A stretch of 64,000 nt of DNA from Acidimicrobiaceae bacterium (GTDB taxonomy: Bacteria; Actinomycetota; Acidimicrobiia; Acidimicrobiales; RAAP-2), in assembly GCA_003162475.1 (NCBI GenBank), contig PMOI01000012.1, positions 133,739-197,738 of the forward strand, read 5' to 3'. This document shows positions 45,891 to 56,381 of the stretch, piece after piece; the first letter of the stretch is position 1; each line of letters opens with the position of its first letter. Position numbers and translations under genes: made by a program. The notes beneath the pieces are model-generated. The model was not told the DNA's origin and made no database searches. It worked only from the letters and a program-made list of their open reading frames with translations.

Positions 45891-48572
45891 TTAGGCCGAA
45901 GCGAGTTGGCGTAACACGAAGTTGAGCACGCCCCCGTGGCGGTAGTACTCCGCTTCGGTGGGAGTGTCGATACGTAGGCGAACTTCGAAGTTGGCAACGT
46001 CGCCGTTCTCGCGCGTCACGCTGACGTTCACTCGAGGCACGGTCTCACCGAGGTTGAGTGGCGTCAGACCCGTGATCGAGAAGATCTCGGTGCCGACCAA
46101 GTCGTGTGTCGCCGAACTCTCTCCGGGCAAGAACTGCAGGGGCAGGACGCCCATCCCCACGAGGTTCGAGCGGTGAATGCGCTCGAAACTCTCGACGAGA
46201 ACAGCGCGCACGCCGAGCAGTTTCGTACCCTTGGCGGCCCAGTCGCGACTCGAACCGCTGCCGTACTCTTTGCCACCGAGAATGACGAGCGGAGTGCCCT
46301 CGTCGGCGTAAGCCATCGCCGCGTCGAAGATCGACATCGGGGTACCTTCGGGGAGTTTGATCGTCACTCCACCTTCGGTGCCGGGCGCCATCAGGTTGCG
46401 CAAGCGAATGTTGGCGAACGTGCCGCGCATCATGACCTGGTGGTTGCCCCGACGAGTGCCGTAACTGTTGAAGTCCTGGGGATCGACGCCAGCGTCGATC
46501 AGGTAGCGTCCGGCGGGACCGTTGGCGCGAATGTTCCCGGCGGGCGAGATGTGGTCGGTCGTCACCGAGTCACCGAGCTTCGCCAAGACCCTGGCGTCCA
46601 GCACGTCTTCGACGACACCGGGCTCCATGGTCAGTCCCTCGAAGTAGGGGGGCAACTTGACGTAGGTCGACTTCTGGTCCCAGCGGTAGGTCTCCTCGTT
46701 GGTCGTGGGAACCGCCTGCCAGCGGTCGTCACCACCGAAGGCGCTGGCGTAGCGGGTCTTGAACATCTCGGGCGTGATGGACGCACGCACCGCGGCGGCG
46801 ACGTCGGCGTCGCTCGGCCAAAGATCGCTCAAGAAGACCGGCGTGCCCGAGGGGTCGATGCCCAAGGGTTCACTCGAGAGGTCGATGTCAATCGTGCCGG
46901 CGAGCGCGTAGGCGACGACTAGGGGAGGACTCGCGAGATAGTTCTGCTTGACGTCGGGGTGAATGCGACCTTCGAAGTTACGGTTTCCCGACAGCACCGA
47001 CACGACCGAGAGGTCGTGTTCGTTCACGGCCTCTGAGACACCCGCGAGGAGAGGACCGGTGTTGCCTATGCAGGTCGTACAGCCGTAGCCCGCGAGGTAA
47101 AAACCCAACGCGTCGAGGGGTTCGATCAGCTCAGCACGTTCGAGGTAGTCGGTGACGACGCGACTCCCCGGAGCGAGGGACGTCTTGACCCATGGCTTCA
47201 CGCTCAATCCGCGCTCAACGGCCTTCTTCGCGACGAGTCCGGCCGCCACGAGGACGGCGGGGTTCGACGTGTTGGTACACGACGTGATCGCCGCAACCGT
47301 GACGGCGCCGTCACGTAGGTGCTCGGCCGCCTCGACGCCTTGCACCTCAATGGGCTCACGACCGAGGGCGTCGAGGAACGCGCCGCGTGTTCCGGAGAGA
47401 GAGACCCGATCCTGAGGACGCTTGGGTCCAGCCAAGCTAGGCTCCACGGTCGCCAGGTCGAGTTCGACGTACTCCGAGTACACCGGCTCGGGCGCGTGTT
47501 CGTGGTGCCAGACGCCCTGAGCCTTCGCGTAGGCCTCGACGAGCGCGAGCTGTGCGCTGGGGCGCCCGGTAAAGGCGAGATAGTCGAGCGTGACTTGGTC
47601 GATCGGAAAGATCGTGCACGTCGCGCCGTATTCGGGCGACATGTTGCCAATGGTGGCTCGCGTTTCGAGCGAAAGTGACTTCACGCCCGGTCCGTAGGCT
47701 TCGACGAACTTTCCGACGACGCCCTTTCCGCGTAGGAGTTGGGTGATAGTGAGTACGACGTCGGTCGCGGTGACGCCCTCGCGTGTCGCGCCCACGATGC
47801 GAAGTCCTACGACCGGCGGGATCAACATCGACGCCGGTTGGCCAAGCATGCCCGCTTCGGCTTCGATACCGCCAACGCCCCAGCCGAGGACACCGAGACC
47901 GTTGACCATGGTGGTGTGCGAGTCAGTGCCGACCACGGTGTCGAGGTAGGCAACGCCCTCGAGTTCGAAGACGACTTTGGCGAGGTGCTCGAGGTTGACC
48001 TGGTGACAGATACCCATGCCCGGGGGCACGACGCGGAACTGCTGAAAGGAACTCTGGGCCCACTTCAAGAATGTGTAGCGTTCGGCGTTTCGTTCGTACT
48101 CGATGGCCACGTTCTCGTCGTAGCTCGACGCGGTGCCGGTCCTTTCAAGAATGACCGAGTGGTCAATGACGAGTTCGACCGGTACGAGCGGGTTGATTCG
48201 TTTGGCTTCACCGCCCAGGGCGATGATGGCGTCGCGCATGGCCGCGAGGTCGACCACGGCTGGCACGCCCGTGAGGTCTTGCATCAAGACGCGCGCTGGT
48301 GTGAAGGCGATCTCTCGCGCGTCGTCGCCGGCCGCCTCGCCGTGCGAAGAGGGGGTGTCGGCCCAGCGGGCGAGTGCTTCGATATCGCTCGCGGTGACTT
48401 TCACGCCGTCCTCGTGGCGCAATAGGTTCTCGAGCAACACCTTGATGGAGTAGGGCAGACGCTCAACACCAAAGTCTTTTAAGCCGTCGGACTGGAGTGA
48501 AAAAAAGGTGAGTGAGCGACCCTCGACGTCAAGGGTGCTCTTCGCGTTGAAGGAGTTCAAGGAGGAGGTCAT
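45891..48572 (-). CDS. acnA: aconitate hydratase A
   Basis: An 893-residue TCA-cycle enzyme that isomerises citrate and isocitrate with a [4Fe-4S] cluster. Cluster cysteines are visible in [11 protein letters not shown] and [14 protein letters not shown], and the swivelling C-terminal domain has [17 protein letters not shown]. Full length for the AcnA/IRP1 type. ATG at 48572 with a GGGGAG site. Confidence 0.96.
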   Translation of the reverse strand: MTSSLNSFNAKSTLDVEGRSLTFFSLQSDGLKDFGVERLPYSIKVLLENLLRHEDGVKVTASDIEALARWADTPSSHGEAAGDDAREIAFTPARVLMQDLTGVPAVVDLAAMRDAIIALGGEAKRINPLVPVELVIDHSVILERTGTASSYDENVAIEYERNAERYTFLKWAQSSFQQFRVVPPGMGICHQVNLEHLAKVVFELEGVAYLDTVVGTDSHTTMVNGLGVLGWGVGGIEAEAGMLGQPASMLIPPVVGLRIVGATREGVTATDVVLTITQLLRGKGVVGKFVEAYGPGVKSLSLETRATIGNMSPEYGATCTIFPIDQVTLDYLAFTGRPSAQLALVEAYAKAQGVWHHEHAPEPVYSEYVELDLATVEPSLAGPKRPQDRVSLSGTRGAFLDALGREPIEVQGVEAAEHLRDGAVTVAAITSCTNTSNPAVLVAAGLVAKKAVERGLSVKPWVKTSLAPGSRVVTDYLERAELIEPLDALGFYLAGYGCTTCIGNTGPLLAGVSEAVNEHDLSVVSVLSGNRNFEGRIHPDVKQNYLASPPLVVAYALAGTIDIDLSSEPLGIDPSGTPVFLSDLWPSDADVAAAVRASITPEMFKTRYASAFGGDDRWQAVPTTNEETYRWDQKSTYVKLPPYFEGLTMEPGVVEDVLDARVLAKLGDSVTTDHISPAGNIRANGPAGRYLIDAGVDPQDFNSYGTRRGNHQVMMRGTFANIRLRNLMAPGTEGGVTIKLPEGTPMSIFDAAMAYADEGTPLVILGGKEYGSGSSRDWAAKGTKLLGVRAVLVESFERIHRSNLVGMGVLPLQFLPGESSATHDLVGTEIFSITGLTPLNLGETVPRVNVSVTRENGDVANFEVRLRIDTPTEAEYYRHGGVLNFVLRQLASA

Positions 48573-48745
48573 CTCCCCATTCTGCCGTCTTTTCGCGTAG
48601 TCGGTTCAACCCGTTCTCCTACGCGCCAATGGTTGGATTGAACGACAGCGCGAAGCGATCTCCGGGGCGTTCCCTCCGGTCTCCTTCGGCGCGGTAGCGC
48701 GCCGGGCACGACAACGGACGATGGTCCGCTCGTTCGGTGCCCTTC

Positions 48746-49810
48746 TCAGCAGTCGCGCGTGCGCGCGCTCAACTCGACCATCTTTCGAAGAAGTGCGTCC
48801 TCGTCCTTGTTCGCGGCCAAAGTCTTGGCTGTCGCCAACGACGTCGTGTTCACCTTCGTCGACGCGCTCAACGGCGTGGGTCCGAGCACGAGAAGACTTT
48901 CGAGCGCTCGGGTGTACGCACTCGAAACGATCCCGTGGAAGCAACCAATAGAGGAGCGTGCTCCTTTGACGTTTTCGAGCACGTAGTGATAGACGCCGTC
49001 GGGGTACCCGGGTACGGGCGAGAAGACTCCGTTGCACGCGTCGAGCGACGATACTCGAACCGTCGCGCCGTTCATCGCGACGTTGTCGTAGATGCCGTAG
49101 CCGTCAAAGGCGTAGCCGAGGATTACCGGTTTCCTCGCCGAGGGGTTGTCTTCAACGACGGCCAGCGTTGAAGTCCCGCCGGTCGAGGTCACTGACTTCA
49201 CCCTCGGTTTGCCACCGGTGGCAAAGGACACCAAGCAGGTGGGAAGGCCGTGGTAGTGGTACTGACCCCCGGGTCCGGGGTGGCCGTCGCAATCGTCGAG
49301 AAACGAGGCCGTTGCGCCGTGGACCGTCGCGACGAAGTTGTCGCTGGTGGCGACCGTCGAGTGGTTCGCTTCGTACGGATTGTAGAGAGCGGCGCCGTCG
49401 AGCAGGAAGCCAATGGGTCCTTGGTTGGTCGTCGTCACCGACGAGCTGTAGCGAGGCGTGAGCGGCAGTGTGTAGTTGTAGTTCTGGTCCTTGAGAACAG
49501 AGGCCGAAGACACGACGTTCGCTCCAGCCGCGCTCACGGCGAGGGGATTGGATGGCACGGCGTAGTTCGTGGCGAGAAACTCCGACGCGGGGAGACCGCT
49601 GGACGTGAAGGTCCACGACCCGTTAGCGAGCGAGACCTTGACGTTCGTGGTCCAGGCGACTCTCTCCAAAGCGGCGACCTCGCTCTGGGCGCTGCGAGCG
49701 GTGAGACGCGTCGTGACCGTGGTGGCGCTCGCCACCGTTGGCAAGGTGACGGCGACGAGTGTGAGTACGGAGCTCCCCAGTATCCGCAACCGACGTGTGC
49801 TGGATCGCAC
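48746..49810 (-). CDS. secreted YHYH-domain protein
   Basis: A 354-residue protein from a GTG start (GAAGGAG about 10 nt upstream). An N-terminal signal peptide with cleavage near ASA-T (about 28-29) is clear. The YHYH domain shows DGHPGPGGQYHYHGLPTCL near 180-198, the GYAFDGYGIYDN block and a second GVYHYVLE. These His-rich motifs suggest metal binding, but function of the family is not established. A C-terminal helical tail (about 320-354) follows. Confidence 0.8.
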   Translation of the reverse strand: MRSSTRRLRILGSSVLTLVAVTLPTVASATTVTTRLTARSAQSEVAALERVAWTTNVKVSLANGSWTFTSSGLPASEFLATNYAVPSNPLAVSAAGANVVSSASVLKDQNYNYTLPLTPRYSSSVTTTNQGPIGFLLDGAALYNPYEANHSTVATSDNFVATVHGATASFLDDCDGHPGPGGQYHYHGLPTCLVSFATGGKPRVKSVTSTGGTSTLAVVEDNPSARKPVILGYAFDGYGIYDNVAMNGATVRVSSLDACNGVFSPVPGYPDGVYHYVLENVKGARSSIGCFHGIVSSAYTRALESLLVLGPTPLSASTKVNTTSLATAKTLAANKDEDALLRKMVELSARTRDC

Positions 49811-49917
49811 GTTCGTTTGTCTCCTTCGAAGTAAAGAATAAATCGTAGCTTTCGAGGGCGCGCCGCCTCGTCGCCGAGCGTGTCAGGTGAGGCTTCTCCA
49901 AGTGCGAGACTTACTGA

Positions 49918-51636
49918 GTGACATCGACCTACGAAACGCTGCTTGGGCGACTGCAGGTGGCCTTTGACGCCGTGGAGTCGGGCGCCGATCCCGCGCTGAG
50001 GACGTCAGATCGAGGCGACTACCAGGCCAACGGAGTTATGGCGCTTGCGAAACGCCTCGGAAGGCCGCCTCGCGACGTGGCAGATGAGATTTTGGGCGTT
50101 GCCCAGCTCAAAGACGTCGCGGACGTGGAGATTGCCGGACCGGGCTTTTTGAACTTGACGCTTCGTTCCACCTTTCTCGACGAACAACTTCGCGCAATGG
50201 CGACCGATTCGCGACTTGGTGTCGCTGGGGTGACGAGCCCAAAGCGGGTCATCATCGACTACTCGGCGCCCAACGTGGCCAAGGAGATGCACGTAGGTAA
50301 CCTTCGATCCACCGTGATCGGCGACGCGCTGGCGCGAATGTCCCGTTTTGCTGGACATGACGTCGTGGCGAGAAATCACGTCGGCGACTGGGGAACAAAC
50401 TTTGGGATGCTGATTGAGCACCTGCTCGACCGTGGAGAGGATCGCGTCGGCGCCACTCTCTCCATTGGCGACCTCGACGTCTTCTATAAGGAAGCGCGCG
50501 TGAAGTTTGATGCGGACAGCGGATTCAAGGAGCGAAGTCGCCTTCGTGTTGTCGCCCTGCAGGGTGGCGATCCCGAGACGTTGCGTCTCTGGCACGTCCT
50601 GGTCGATGAGTCCCTCGCGTACTTCAATGAGGTCTACACCAAACTCGACGTCACGCTGAAGCCGAGCGACGTCGTGGGCGAGTCGTACTACAACGAGATG
50701 CTCGAGGGTGTCGTTCAAGACCTCGACGAATTGGGATTACTCGTGGAGAGCGAAGGCGCGCTGTGCGTCTTTCCCCCGGGTTTCCAAAACCGCGAAGGCG
50801 AACCGCTGCCGCTCATCGTGCGAAAAAGCGACGACGGCTTCGGCTACGCCGCCAGTGATCTCGCGGCGTTGCGCGATCGGGTGGCGACGCTGCACGGTGA
50901 CGAGCTGTTGTACGTCGTGGGCGCACCTCAGGCACAACATTTGGAGATGGTCTTTGCGGTGGCTCGTCTCGCTCATTGGCTACCCGAGACGGTGCGCTGT
51001 GAGCAAGTGGCCTTTGGCAACGTCCTCGGGCCCGATCACAAGATGTTCAAGTCACGAGCCGGCGAGACGGTCAAGCTCGTGCGTCTCTTGGACGAGGCGA
51101 TCGAGCGCGCCTACGTCATCCTCGACGAGCGCGGCACCGATCTCGACGGAGACGCCAAACTCCATCTCGCCGAGCAGATCGCGCGCGCGGCCATCAAGTA
51201 CGCCGACCTCTCCACCGAGCGTCAGCACGACTACGTCTTCGATCTCGATCGGATGATCGCCTTCGAAGGGGACACCGGTCCTTACCTGCAGTACGCGCAC
51301 GCGCGACTGCGTTCGATCTTTCGTCGCCTGGGCGAGCCGTGGCAGCCCGGCGACGCGCACTTCGCACTCGAGGCCAAGGCCGAACGCGAGTTAGCACTCG
51401 GCCTTTTGCGACTACCCGAGTCGTTCAACTCGTCGCTCTCGAGTCTGCAACCCCACCGGCTCTGTACGTACCTATTCGACGTCGCCCAACGTTTCACGTC
51501 GTTCTATGACGCCTGTCCCGTGCTCTCGGCCGAGGGGGCGCTACGTGAAGAGCGCCTGGCGCTCTGCGATCTCACGGCGAGGACGCTGAAACTGGGACTT
51601 GGCGTCTTAGGAATCGACGCTCCCGAGCGGATGTAA
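49918..51636 (+). CDS. argS: arginyl-tRNA synthetase
   Basis: A 572-residue class I synthetase. N-terminal Add-1 domain, then the HIGH-like motif SAPNVAKEMHVGNLRSTVIG, a KMSKS-like DHKMFKSRAGETVKL, and a C-terminal DALR anticodon-binding domain from about 455. GTG start at 49918; no clear Shine-Dalgarno. Confidence 0.95.
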   Translation: MTSTYETLLGRLQVAFDAVESGADPALRTSDRGDYQANGVMALAKRLGRPPRDVADEILGVAQLKDVADVEIAGPGFLNLTLRSTFLDEQLRAMATDSRLGVAGVTSPKRVIIDYSAPNVAKEMHVGNLRSTVIGDALARMSRFAGHDVVARNHVGDWGTNFGMLIEHLLDRGEDRVGATLSIGDLDVFYKEARVKFDADSGFKERSRLRVVALQGGDPETLRLWHVLVDESLAYFNEVYTKLDVTLKPSDVVGESYYNEMLEGVVQDLDELGLLVESEGALCVFPPGFQNREGEPLPLIVRKSDDGFGYAASDLAALRDRVATLHGDELLYVVGAPQAQHLEMVFAVARLAHWLPETVRCEQVAFGNVLGPDHKMFKSRAGETVKLVRLLDEAIERAYVILDERGTDLDGDAKLHLAEQIARAAIKYADLSTERQHDYVFDLDRMIAFEGDTGPYLQYAHARLRSIFRRLGEPWQPGDAHFALEAKAERELALGLLRLPESFNSSLSSLQPHRLCTYLFDVAQRFTSFYDACPVLSAEGALREERLALCDLTARTLKLGLGVLGIDAPERM

Positions 51637-51708
51637 CTGTCGGGTCTTCGAGCCACTCGCTAGAGTTCGTTCCACGGCGAAACGCCTCGGTACAACTTGG
51701 GGGAACGT

Positions 51709-52860
51709 ATGCAGGTAAAGGCTTCAATCGTCACTGAACTAAACGGTCCCTGGCACGCCGAGACCATCGAGATCGACGAGCCACACGCCTACGAAGTGAA
51801 GGTCAAGATGTCCTTCGCCGGTATGTGTCACTCCGACGAGCACATTCGAACCGGCGACATGGCACCCGGTGAGGCCATCGTCGAGATGCTCACCGGACGC
51901 ACGTCGATGTACCCCGTGATCGGTGGACACGAGGGGTCGGGAGTCGTCGAGTCCGTCGGGGCGAACGTCACGTCGCTCGCTCCCGGTGACCACGTGGCCG
52001 TGTCGTTCGTGCCTTCGTGCGGTCGCTGCGAATACTGCGTGTCGGGTCGCCCGTACATCTGCGACCTCGGGGCACACACCTTGGTGGGACCGATGATCTC
52101 GGATGGTACGTGGCGTCACCACCTCGGTGAGGTGGGACTCAATCGCGTGTGTCAACTCGGTACGTTCGCTGAGTACATCGTCGTGCACGAAGCGTCACTG
52201 ATTCGAATCGAGCCCTGGTACGACTTACGCGCGGCGGCGTTGATTTCGTGCGGAATCTCGACGGGCTTCGGCTCGGCGGTGAACCGTGGTGGCACGAAGC
52301 CCGGCGACACGGTGGCAGTGATCGGCTGCGGCGGTGTGGGATCTGGTGCGGTACAGGGCGCCGTGCACGCCGGGGCGCGGGCCGTCATCGCGATCGACAC
52401 GGACCAGTCGAAGATCGATCGCGCCCTCAAGATCGGTGCCACGCACGGGTGCACGACGACGACCGACGCGGCCTTTACGATCTTGCCCGATCTCACGATG
52501 GGGAAGAACTGTGATGTCGTGATCATCACCGTGGGCGTGTTGACGGGCGAGTTGATCGAGCAAGCTCGATCGATCACGGCCAAAGGCGGTGTCATCGTTG
52601 CCGTCTCCATCGCGCCGTACGCTCAACAGACAGTGGATCTGAACGTCTTCATGTTCTCGATGATGAATCAAGAGCTTCGTGGGACGATCTTTGGTTCCGA
52701 GGCGCCGAGACTTCAAGTTCCTCGACTGCTTCGCCTGCACCACGAAGGAAAGCTTCATGTGGACGACCTCATCACCCAGGAGTACTCGCTCGACGACGTG
52801 CAACAGGGCTACGACGACTTGGCTTCGGGCAAGAACGTCCGAGGCGTCGTTCGCTTCTAG
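51709..52860 (+). CDS. NDMA-dependent zinc alcohol dehydrogenase (mycofactocin-associated family)
   Basis: A 383-residue medium-chain Zn dehydrogenase. Catalytic zinc ligands in GMCHSDEH and GGHEGSG, structural zinc in CGRCEYCVSGRPYIC, Rossmann motif VIGCGGVGSGAVQGA. The insertion after residue 60 and overall pattern match the NDMA-dependent group (Rxyl_3153-type) whose nicotinamide cofactor stays bound and needs mycofactocin as external electron carrier. The mft cluster starts 3.5 kb downstream, which supports the link. ATG at 51709 with GGGGGA just upstream. The family link is from memory. Confidence 0.85.
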   Translation: MQVKASIVTELNGPWHAETIEIDEPHAYEVKVKMSFAGMCHSDEHIRTGDMAPGEAIVEMLTGRTSMYPVIGGHEGSGVVESVGANVTSLAPGDHVAVSFVPSCGRCEYCVSGRPYICDLGAHTLVGPMISDGTWRHHLGEVGLNRVCQLGTFAEYIVVHEASLIRIEPWYDLRAAALISCGISTGFGSAVNRGGTKPGDTVAVIGCGGVGSGAVQGAVHAGARAVIAIDTDQSKIDRALKIGATHGCTTTTDAAFTILPDLTMGKNCDVVIITVGVLTGELIEQARSITAKGGVIVAVSIAPYAQQTVDLNVFMFSMMNQELRGTIFGSEAPRLQVPRLLRLHHEGKLHVDDLITQEYSLDDVQQGYDDLASGKNVRGVVRF

Positions 52861-52885
52861 TAGATCGCGTCGCTCGAGCAGTGAA

Positions 52886-53335
52886 TCACAGTTCGGCGTT
52901 CACGACTTCGACGGACGAATCTGTCGAAGTCGGATAACTCAACGCCATCAAGAAAAAGCCAATCGCGATGGTAATCGTGCCGAGACCGTAACCCCAGGTG
53001 CTGGCCGTTGCCCAAGAAATACTCGGAGAAGTGGTGAGGTAGATCACGATGTTCGTCGAGAGAAGTAGCGCTTGCAGTGCGAGTCCTAGATACGCCTTTC
53101 GAATGAGAGACAGTTGATCTGGCCTCTCGGCGAAGATTCGCGATAGAAACCACCACGCGACAATGGCGGTGAACGACGCGAACACCGTAGAAAAAGTGTC
53201 GACGTCTTCTCTCCAACTCTGCTGAAAGTATTGGCTTGAGATCTGCCACACGATGTCGATCGTCGTGCCAACGAAGATGATGGAATATCCCCAGATGATC
53301 AGGTTTCTTGCCATTTGTCGTCGAGTGCTCTGCAT
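52886..53335 (-). CDS. four-helix membrane protein, unknown function
   Basis: A 149-residue protein with four hydrophobic segments (about 12-32, 47-66, 80-100, 114-133) separated by short polar loops; RIFAERPDQLSLIRKAY lies between the second and third. No family recognised. Either the first ATG (53335) or an in-frame ATG seven codons later could be the start. It converges with the alcohol dehydrogenase gene. Confidence 0.6.
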   Translation of the reverse strand: MQSTRRQMARNLIIWGYSIIFVGTTIDIVWQISSQYFQQSWREDVDTFSTVFASFTAIVAWWFLSRIFAERPDQLSLIRKAYLGLALQALLLSTNIVIYLTTSPSISWATASTWGYGLGTITIAIGFFLMALSYPTSTDSSVEVVNAEL

Positions 53336-53525
53336 CTCCTCAATTTACTCTTCGCTTTTGTGTAACCGACTTACTGACTAGCGTCGCCATGATGTGGGAA
53401 GTGGCTCGACGTGCCCGTCGCGGTTTGTCGTTCCGAAAGTCCAGGTCCTTCAAAGCGGCACGCTGGGCCTGCCGTTGGCAAGCGTTCGCAATCAAAACGT
53501 CGTGACCCTCCTCTACCATTGGCAA

Positions 53526-53945
53526 ATGATGATCGAGGAGTTGAGCGAAGCCGACGAGAACGCGGCGACGACGCTCTGGGCGGAGGCCGGGCTCACCCGG
53601 GCGTGGAACGACGCTGCGACGGACTTTCATCGAGCCCGAGACGGTTCGACGTCTGCCGTGTTAGGTCTACGTGATGACGGTGAGATCGTGGGGACCGTCA
53701 TGGTCGGTTTCGACGGTCACCGAGGGTGGATCTACTACCTCGCGGTGATGCCTCAACGACAGCGTCAAGGTCTCGGCAGAGTCCTCATGTCCGCCGCTGA
53801 AGGCTGGCTGCAGGCGAAGGGCGCGACGAAAGTCCAGTTGATGGTGCGAAGCGAGAACGAGTACGCCCTCGGTTTCTACCAGCGGATTGACTACGAAGAA
53901 GCGCCAGTCGTCGTGCTGTCTCGTTGGCTAGACATCAAGCGCTGA
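53526..53945 (+). CDS. GNAT-family N-acetyltransferase
   Basis: A 139-residue minimal GNAT enzyme. Acetyl-CoA-binding motif A is VMPQRQRQGLGRVLMSAAEGWL; motif B-like NEYALGFYQRIDYEE follows. Resembles the YpeA-like group by size and motif. Acceptor unknown. ATG at 53526 (ATGATG); the 190 bp before it hold no convincing gene. Confidence 0.85.
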   Translation: MMIEELSEADENAATTLWAEAGLTRAWNDAATDFHRARDGSTSAVLGLRDDGEIVGTVMVGFDGHRGWIYYLAVMPQRQRQGLGRVLMSAAEGWLQAKGATKVQLMVRSENEYALGFYQRIDYEEAPVVVLSRWLDIKR

Positions 53946-53990
53946 GCACGACCCGTCACGCGTAGTGAGGATGCCGTGACGTCAGTACGA

Positions 53991-54644
53991 CTAGCGAACA
54001 CTTACGCCGGCGAGGTGGCGTCCGTGCTCCGACGCCAAGAGCTCGGCGTTCTGGCGCAACTCTTTGGCAAGGTCCTTGAACTCATCCAACGCGGGGTTGA
54101 CGCCGGCGAGAGTGAATTCGTTCTCAACAACTCGCAGGTCGAGTCCCAAGACGTCGTCGAGAATTCGGCGGTACCAACCAGTGGCGTGATCCCAACCTTC
54201 GCGAGGCGTTCCCGGCCCGTACGCGCCGCCGCGCACGACGACGAGTACAGCGGGCTTTCCCGCGAGGAGACGCTCAGGTGCGCCGCCGGAGATACGCGGA
54301 TCGGTCAAGACGATGTCGACCCAGGCCTTGAAGTGCTGTGAGACACCAAAATTGTAGAGCGGTATGGCGAAGAGCAGCGCCTCAGCCTCGAGGAGTTCGT
54401 CGGCGAGGGTCGCCGCGAGCGTGGCGGCCTCGCGCTGGTCCGCGCTGCGATCGGCTTCGTCGATATACGCCGCGGACACGGCGAGGGGCCACGCGGTGGA
54501 CGGCAGGGGTTCGATCCCCACCGAGCGGCGCGTCACCTTTGCGTCGGGCTGACCTTCACGCCACGTGCCCTCTACGATGTCAGCGATTGCCCGGCTGACG
54601 GATCCTTCTTGGCGGATACTGGCGTCGAGTCGAAAGAGTGACAT
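53991..54644 (-). CDS. azoR: FMN-dependent azoreductase-like flavodoxin-fold quinone reductase
   Basis: A 217-residue AzoR-family protein: MSLFRLDASIRQEGSVSRAI (phosphate-binding loop of FMN), LLFAIPLYNFGVSQHFKAWVD and VVVRGGAYGPGTPREGWDH. It reduces quinones or azo compounds with NAD(P)H. Divergent from an HxlR regulator, the classic arrangement for quinone/electrophile-responsive control; induction by such stress is inferred. Confidence 0.87.
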   Translation of the reverse strand: MSLFRLDASIRQEGSVSRAIADIVEGTWREGQPDAKVTRRSVGIEPLPSTAWPLAVSAAYIDEADRSADQREAATLAATLADELLEAEALLFAIPLYNFGVSQHFKAWVDIVLTDPRISGGAPERLLAGKPAVLVVVRGGAYGPGTPREGWDHATGWYRRILDDVLGLDLRVVENEFTLAGVNPALDEFKDLAKELRQNAELLASEHGRHLAGVSVR

Positions 54645-54671
54645 TGGGGCTCCTGAATTGGGGGGACTTCT

Positions 54672-54730
54672 ACTATATAGGTTACTTCGAATAAAGAAGT
54701 CGCTTATTATAAGAAAGTTACTGGTAACCT
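54672..54730. promoter_or_regulatory. operator-rich azoR/hxlR divergent promoter
   Basis: In this AT-rich gap I see a perfect 11-bp palindrome CTTAT-T-ATAAG (54703-54713), GTTAC-TG-GTAAC (54717-54728), ACTTC...GAAGT (54684-54688 with 54696-54700) and distant arms AGGTTAC (54679-54685) / GTAACCT (54724-54730). A minus-strand TATAGT near 54672-54677 could be the azoR -10, and TTACTT with TATTAT (54706-54711) could serve hxlR. The HxlR protein is the likely binder. Confidence 0.55.
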
Positions 54731-54737
54731 GGGCTGA

Positions 54738-55127
54738 GTGAAATCATCCACCGGCGAGCACCTCGAAACGCAAGGAAAGTCAAGCGGTCCCTGTGTCGAA
54801 GCGGTGACGGCGTGCGATGAGGCATTGGTGCGGGCGTTTCGATTTCTCGGGAAGCGTTGGAGTGGCGTCATTCTCGGTACGTTGGCCAACGGGCCCGTGG
54901 GATTCGCCGAACTGGGTCGACGTGTCGAGGGAATCAGTGACTCCGTCCTCGCCGAGCGTCTGAGTGACCTGCAGGTGAGCGGTCTGATCGTTCGCGACGT
55001 CCAGCCAGGGCCACCGGTGTCGGTCACCTACGCCCTCGCTCCGGCGGGTGCCGCGCTCCTCCCAGCCATGCACGAACTGAGTGTGTGGGCGACGGGGAAC
55101 CTGCCCGGCGCTGAAGCGCGGTCGTAA
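54738..55127 (+). CDS. HxlR-family transcriptional regulator
   Basis: A 129-residue winged-helix regulator. CVEAVTACDEALVRAFRFLGKRWSG is the HxlR N-terminal pattern (a Cys at about 19 and 26 could sense electrophiles), then FAELGRRVEGISDSVLAERL as recognition helix and GLIVRDVQPGPPVSVTYALAPAG wing. Probably regulates azoR and itself. GTG start at 54738. Confidence 0.88.
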   Translation: MKSSTGEHLETQGKSSGPCVEAVTACDEALVRAFRFLGKRWSGVILGTLANGPVGFAELGRRVEGISDSVLAERLSDLQVSGLIVRDVQPGPPVSVTYALAPAGAALLPAMHELSVWATGNLPGAEARS

Positions 55128-55150
55128 GTCTTCGCCTCATTGCGGTTGCG

Positions 55151-55525
55151 ATGATCGCGACGACGTTGCGCGAACGTCTCGAGCACCGTACGTCTTGTCG
55201 GTTGTCGTTTGTTCAATCTCTTAGGGTGCCAGCCAATTTTTCTACGGGCGAAGAGGCGGTGCGACGACGCCATATCAATCGTGATCCGAGAGTGAGTGGT
55301 TCCTTCGTCCCGCGGCCCGAGTTCGCCGTCACGGTTCGCGGTGTTGCGACGGAGGTGGACCACCACCTCGATGACGTGGTCGAGTTCAAAGGAGCGCTCC
55401 TCGCCACCTTCGTTCCGCTGTTTGGTGCCGGCTTTGCCGACTTCGTCGAGAGTCCGCCCACGTACTACCGCGTTGACGTCGAGAAGATCTACTGCTACTC
55501 GCGTCCGAACGAAACCGATCACTAA
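55151..55525 (+). pseudogene. PPOX/split-barrel flavin-binding protein, probably N-terminally truncated
   Basis: The frame encodes a likely remnant of a pyridoxamine 5'-phosphate oxidase-fold (F420/FMN) protein. From about residue 29 it matches the family pattern: FSTGEEAVRRRHINRDPRVSG, EFAVTVRGVATEVDH and the end TYYRVDVEKIYCYSR. The first 28 residues do not resemble the normal N-terminal strand (ALATxxxDGxP...VWF), and hxlR occupies the preceding DNA, so the 5' part looks lost or replaced. It could instead be a short functional variant. Confidence 0.5.
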
Positions 55526-55693
55526 TGACACGACCTCGCACGAGCCGATGCAATGTCGTCGTGGTACGGCGTCATTCTCGGTGCGGAACTCGATCGTTGT
55601 CGGCGATGAACGCGCTGTCTGCTTGAAGTGAAGGGGTGGAACCAAGTGGACGAATGGTTCTGATCGGTGAAGATGACGTGAGAGGATGTCGGG

Positions 55694-56314
55694 ATGCCTG
55701 CGTCGATTCAGATTCCAACGTTGGCTGGTCAGAGCGTGCGTCTCGAGCCAATGACCATGGATCACGTCGAGGGCTTGCTGGCGGCCGCCAACGAAGATCG
55801 TTCGACGTACCTCTTCACGAAGATACCCCAGTCAAATGACGACATGGCGGTTTACGTTGCCGACCTGCTCAGTCAATGGGAGCTAGGCGAGGCGATCCCC
55901 TTCGTTCAATTCGCCCTCGAGGACGAACGCGTCGTGGGCGCCACCCGATTCATGACGATTCGAAGAGACTTTTCAAATGAATCGCCCTACGCCGTTGAGA
56001 TAGGCGGGACATGGCTCTCGGGTTCGGCGCAACGAACGGCCATCAATACTGAGGCGAAATTACTGCTCTTGGAGTACGCCTTTTCGACGTTCAAGGTCGC
56101 GAGAGTCGACCTGAAGACCGACGCGCGAAACGATCGATCACGTGCAGCGATCCTGCGACTCGGCGCGACGTACGAAGGAGTTCTTCGAAGTTTTCAACCA
56201 TCCATGGCTGCGGGTGAGGAAGGCCTTTTCAGGGATACGGCGATGTACTCCATCATCAGCGAAGAATGGCCCGGAGTACTCGAGAGCCTCCACTGGCAGA
56301 TGTCGCGTCACTAG
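55694..56314 (+). CDS. GNAT-family N-acetyltransferase (RimJ/RimL-like)
   Basis: A 206-residue GNAT protein. [22 protein letters not shown] begins the fold, and the [25 protein letters not shown] segment is the RimL-type acceptor/CoA region (N-x-x-S-x-x-A-I-x-x-L-G). Acceptor unknown; protein N-termini or small amines are possible. ATG at 55694 with GAGAGGA upstream. The 168 bp before it carry no gene I can support. Confidence 0.83.
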   Translation: MPASIQIPTLAGQSVRLEPMTMDHVEGLLAAANEDRSTYLFTKIPQSNDDMAVYVADLLSQWELGEAIPFVQFALEDERVVGATRFMTIRRDFSNESPYAVEIGGTWLSGSAQRTAINTEAKLLLLEYAFSTFKVARVDLKTDARNDRSRAAILRLGATYEGVLRSFQPSMAAGEEGLFRDTAMYSIISEEWPGVLESLHWQMSRH

Positions 56315-56381
56315 TCACGACCACAACGAGGCTCGTGGGGGCTACGAACCACGCTTGACATCATTTGAAGTGAACACGCAC

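Noticed and set aside
53336..53525. Small genes in the 190-bp gap before the GNAT gene
   Set aside because: Short open frames overlap each other on both strands with no start context or family signature.
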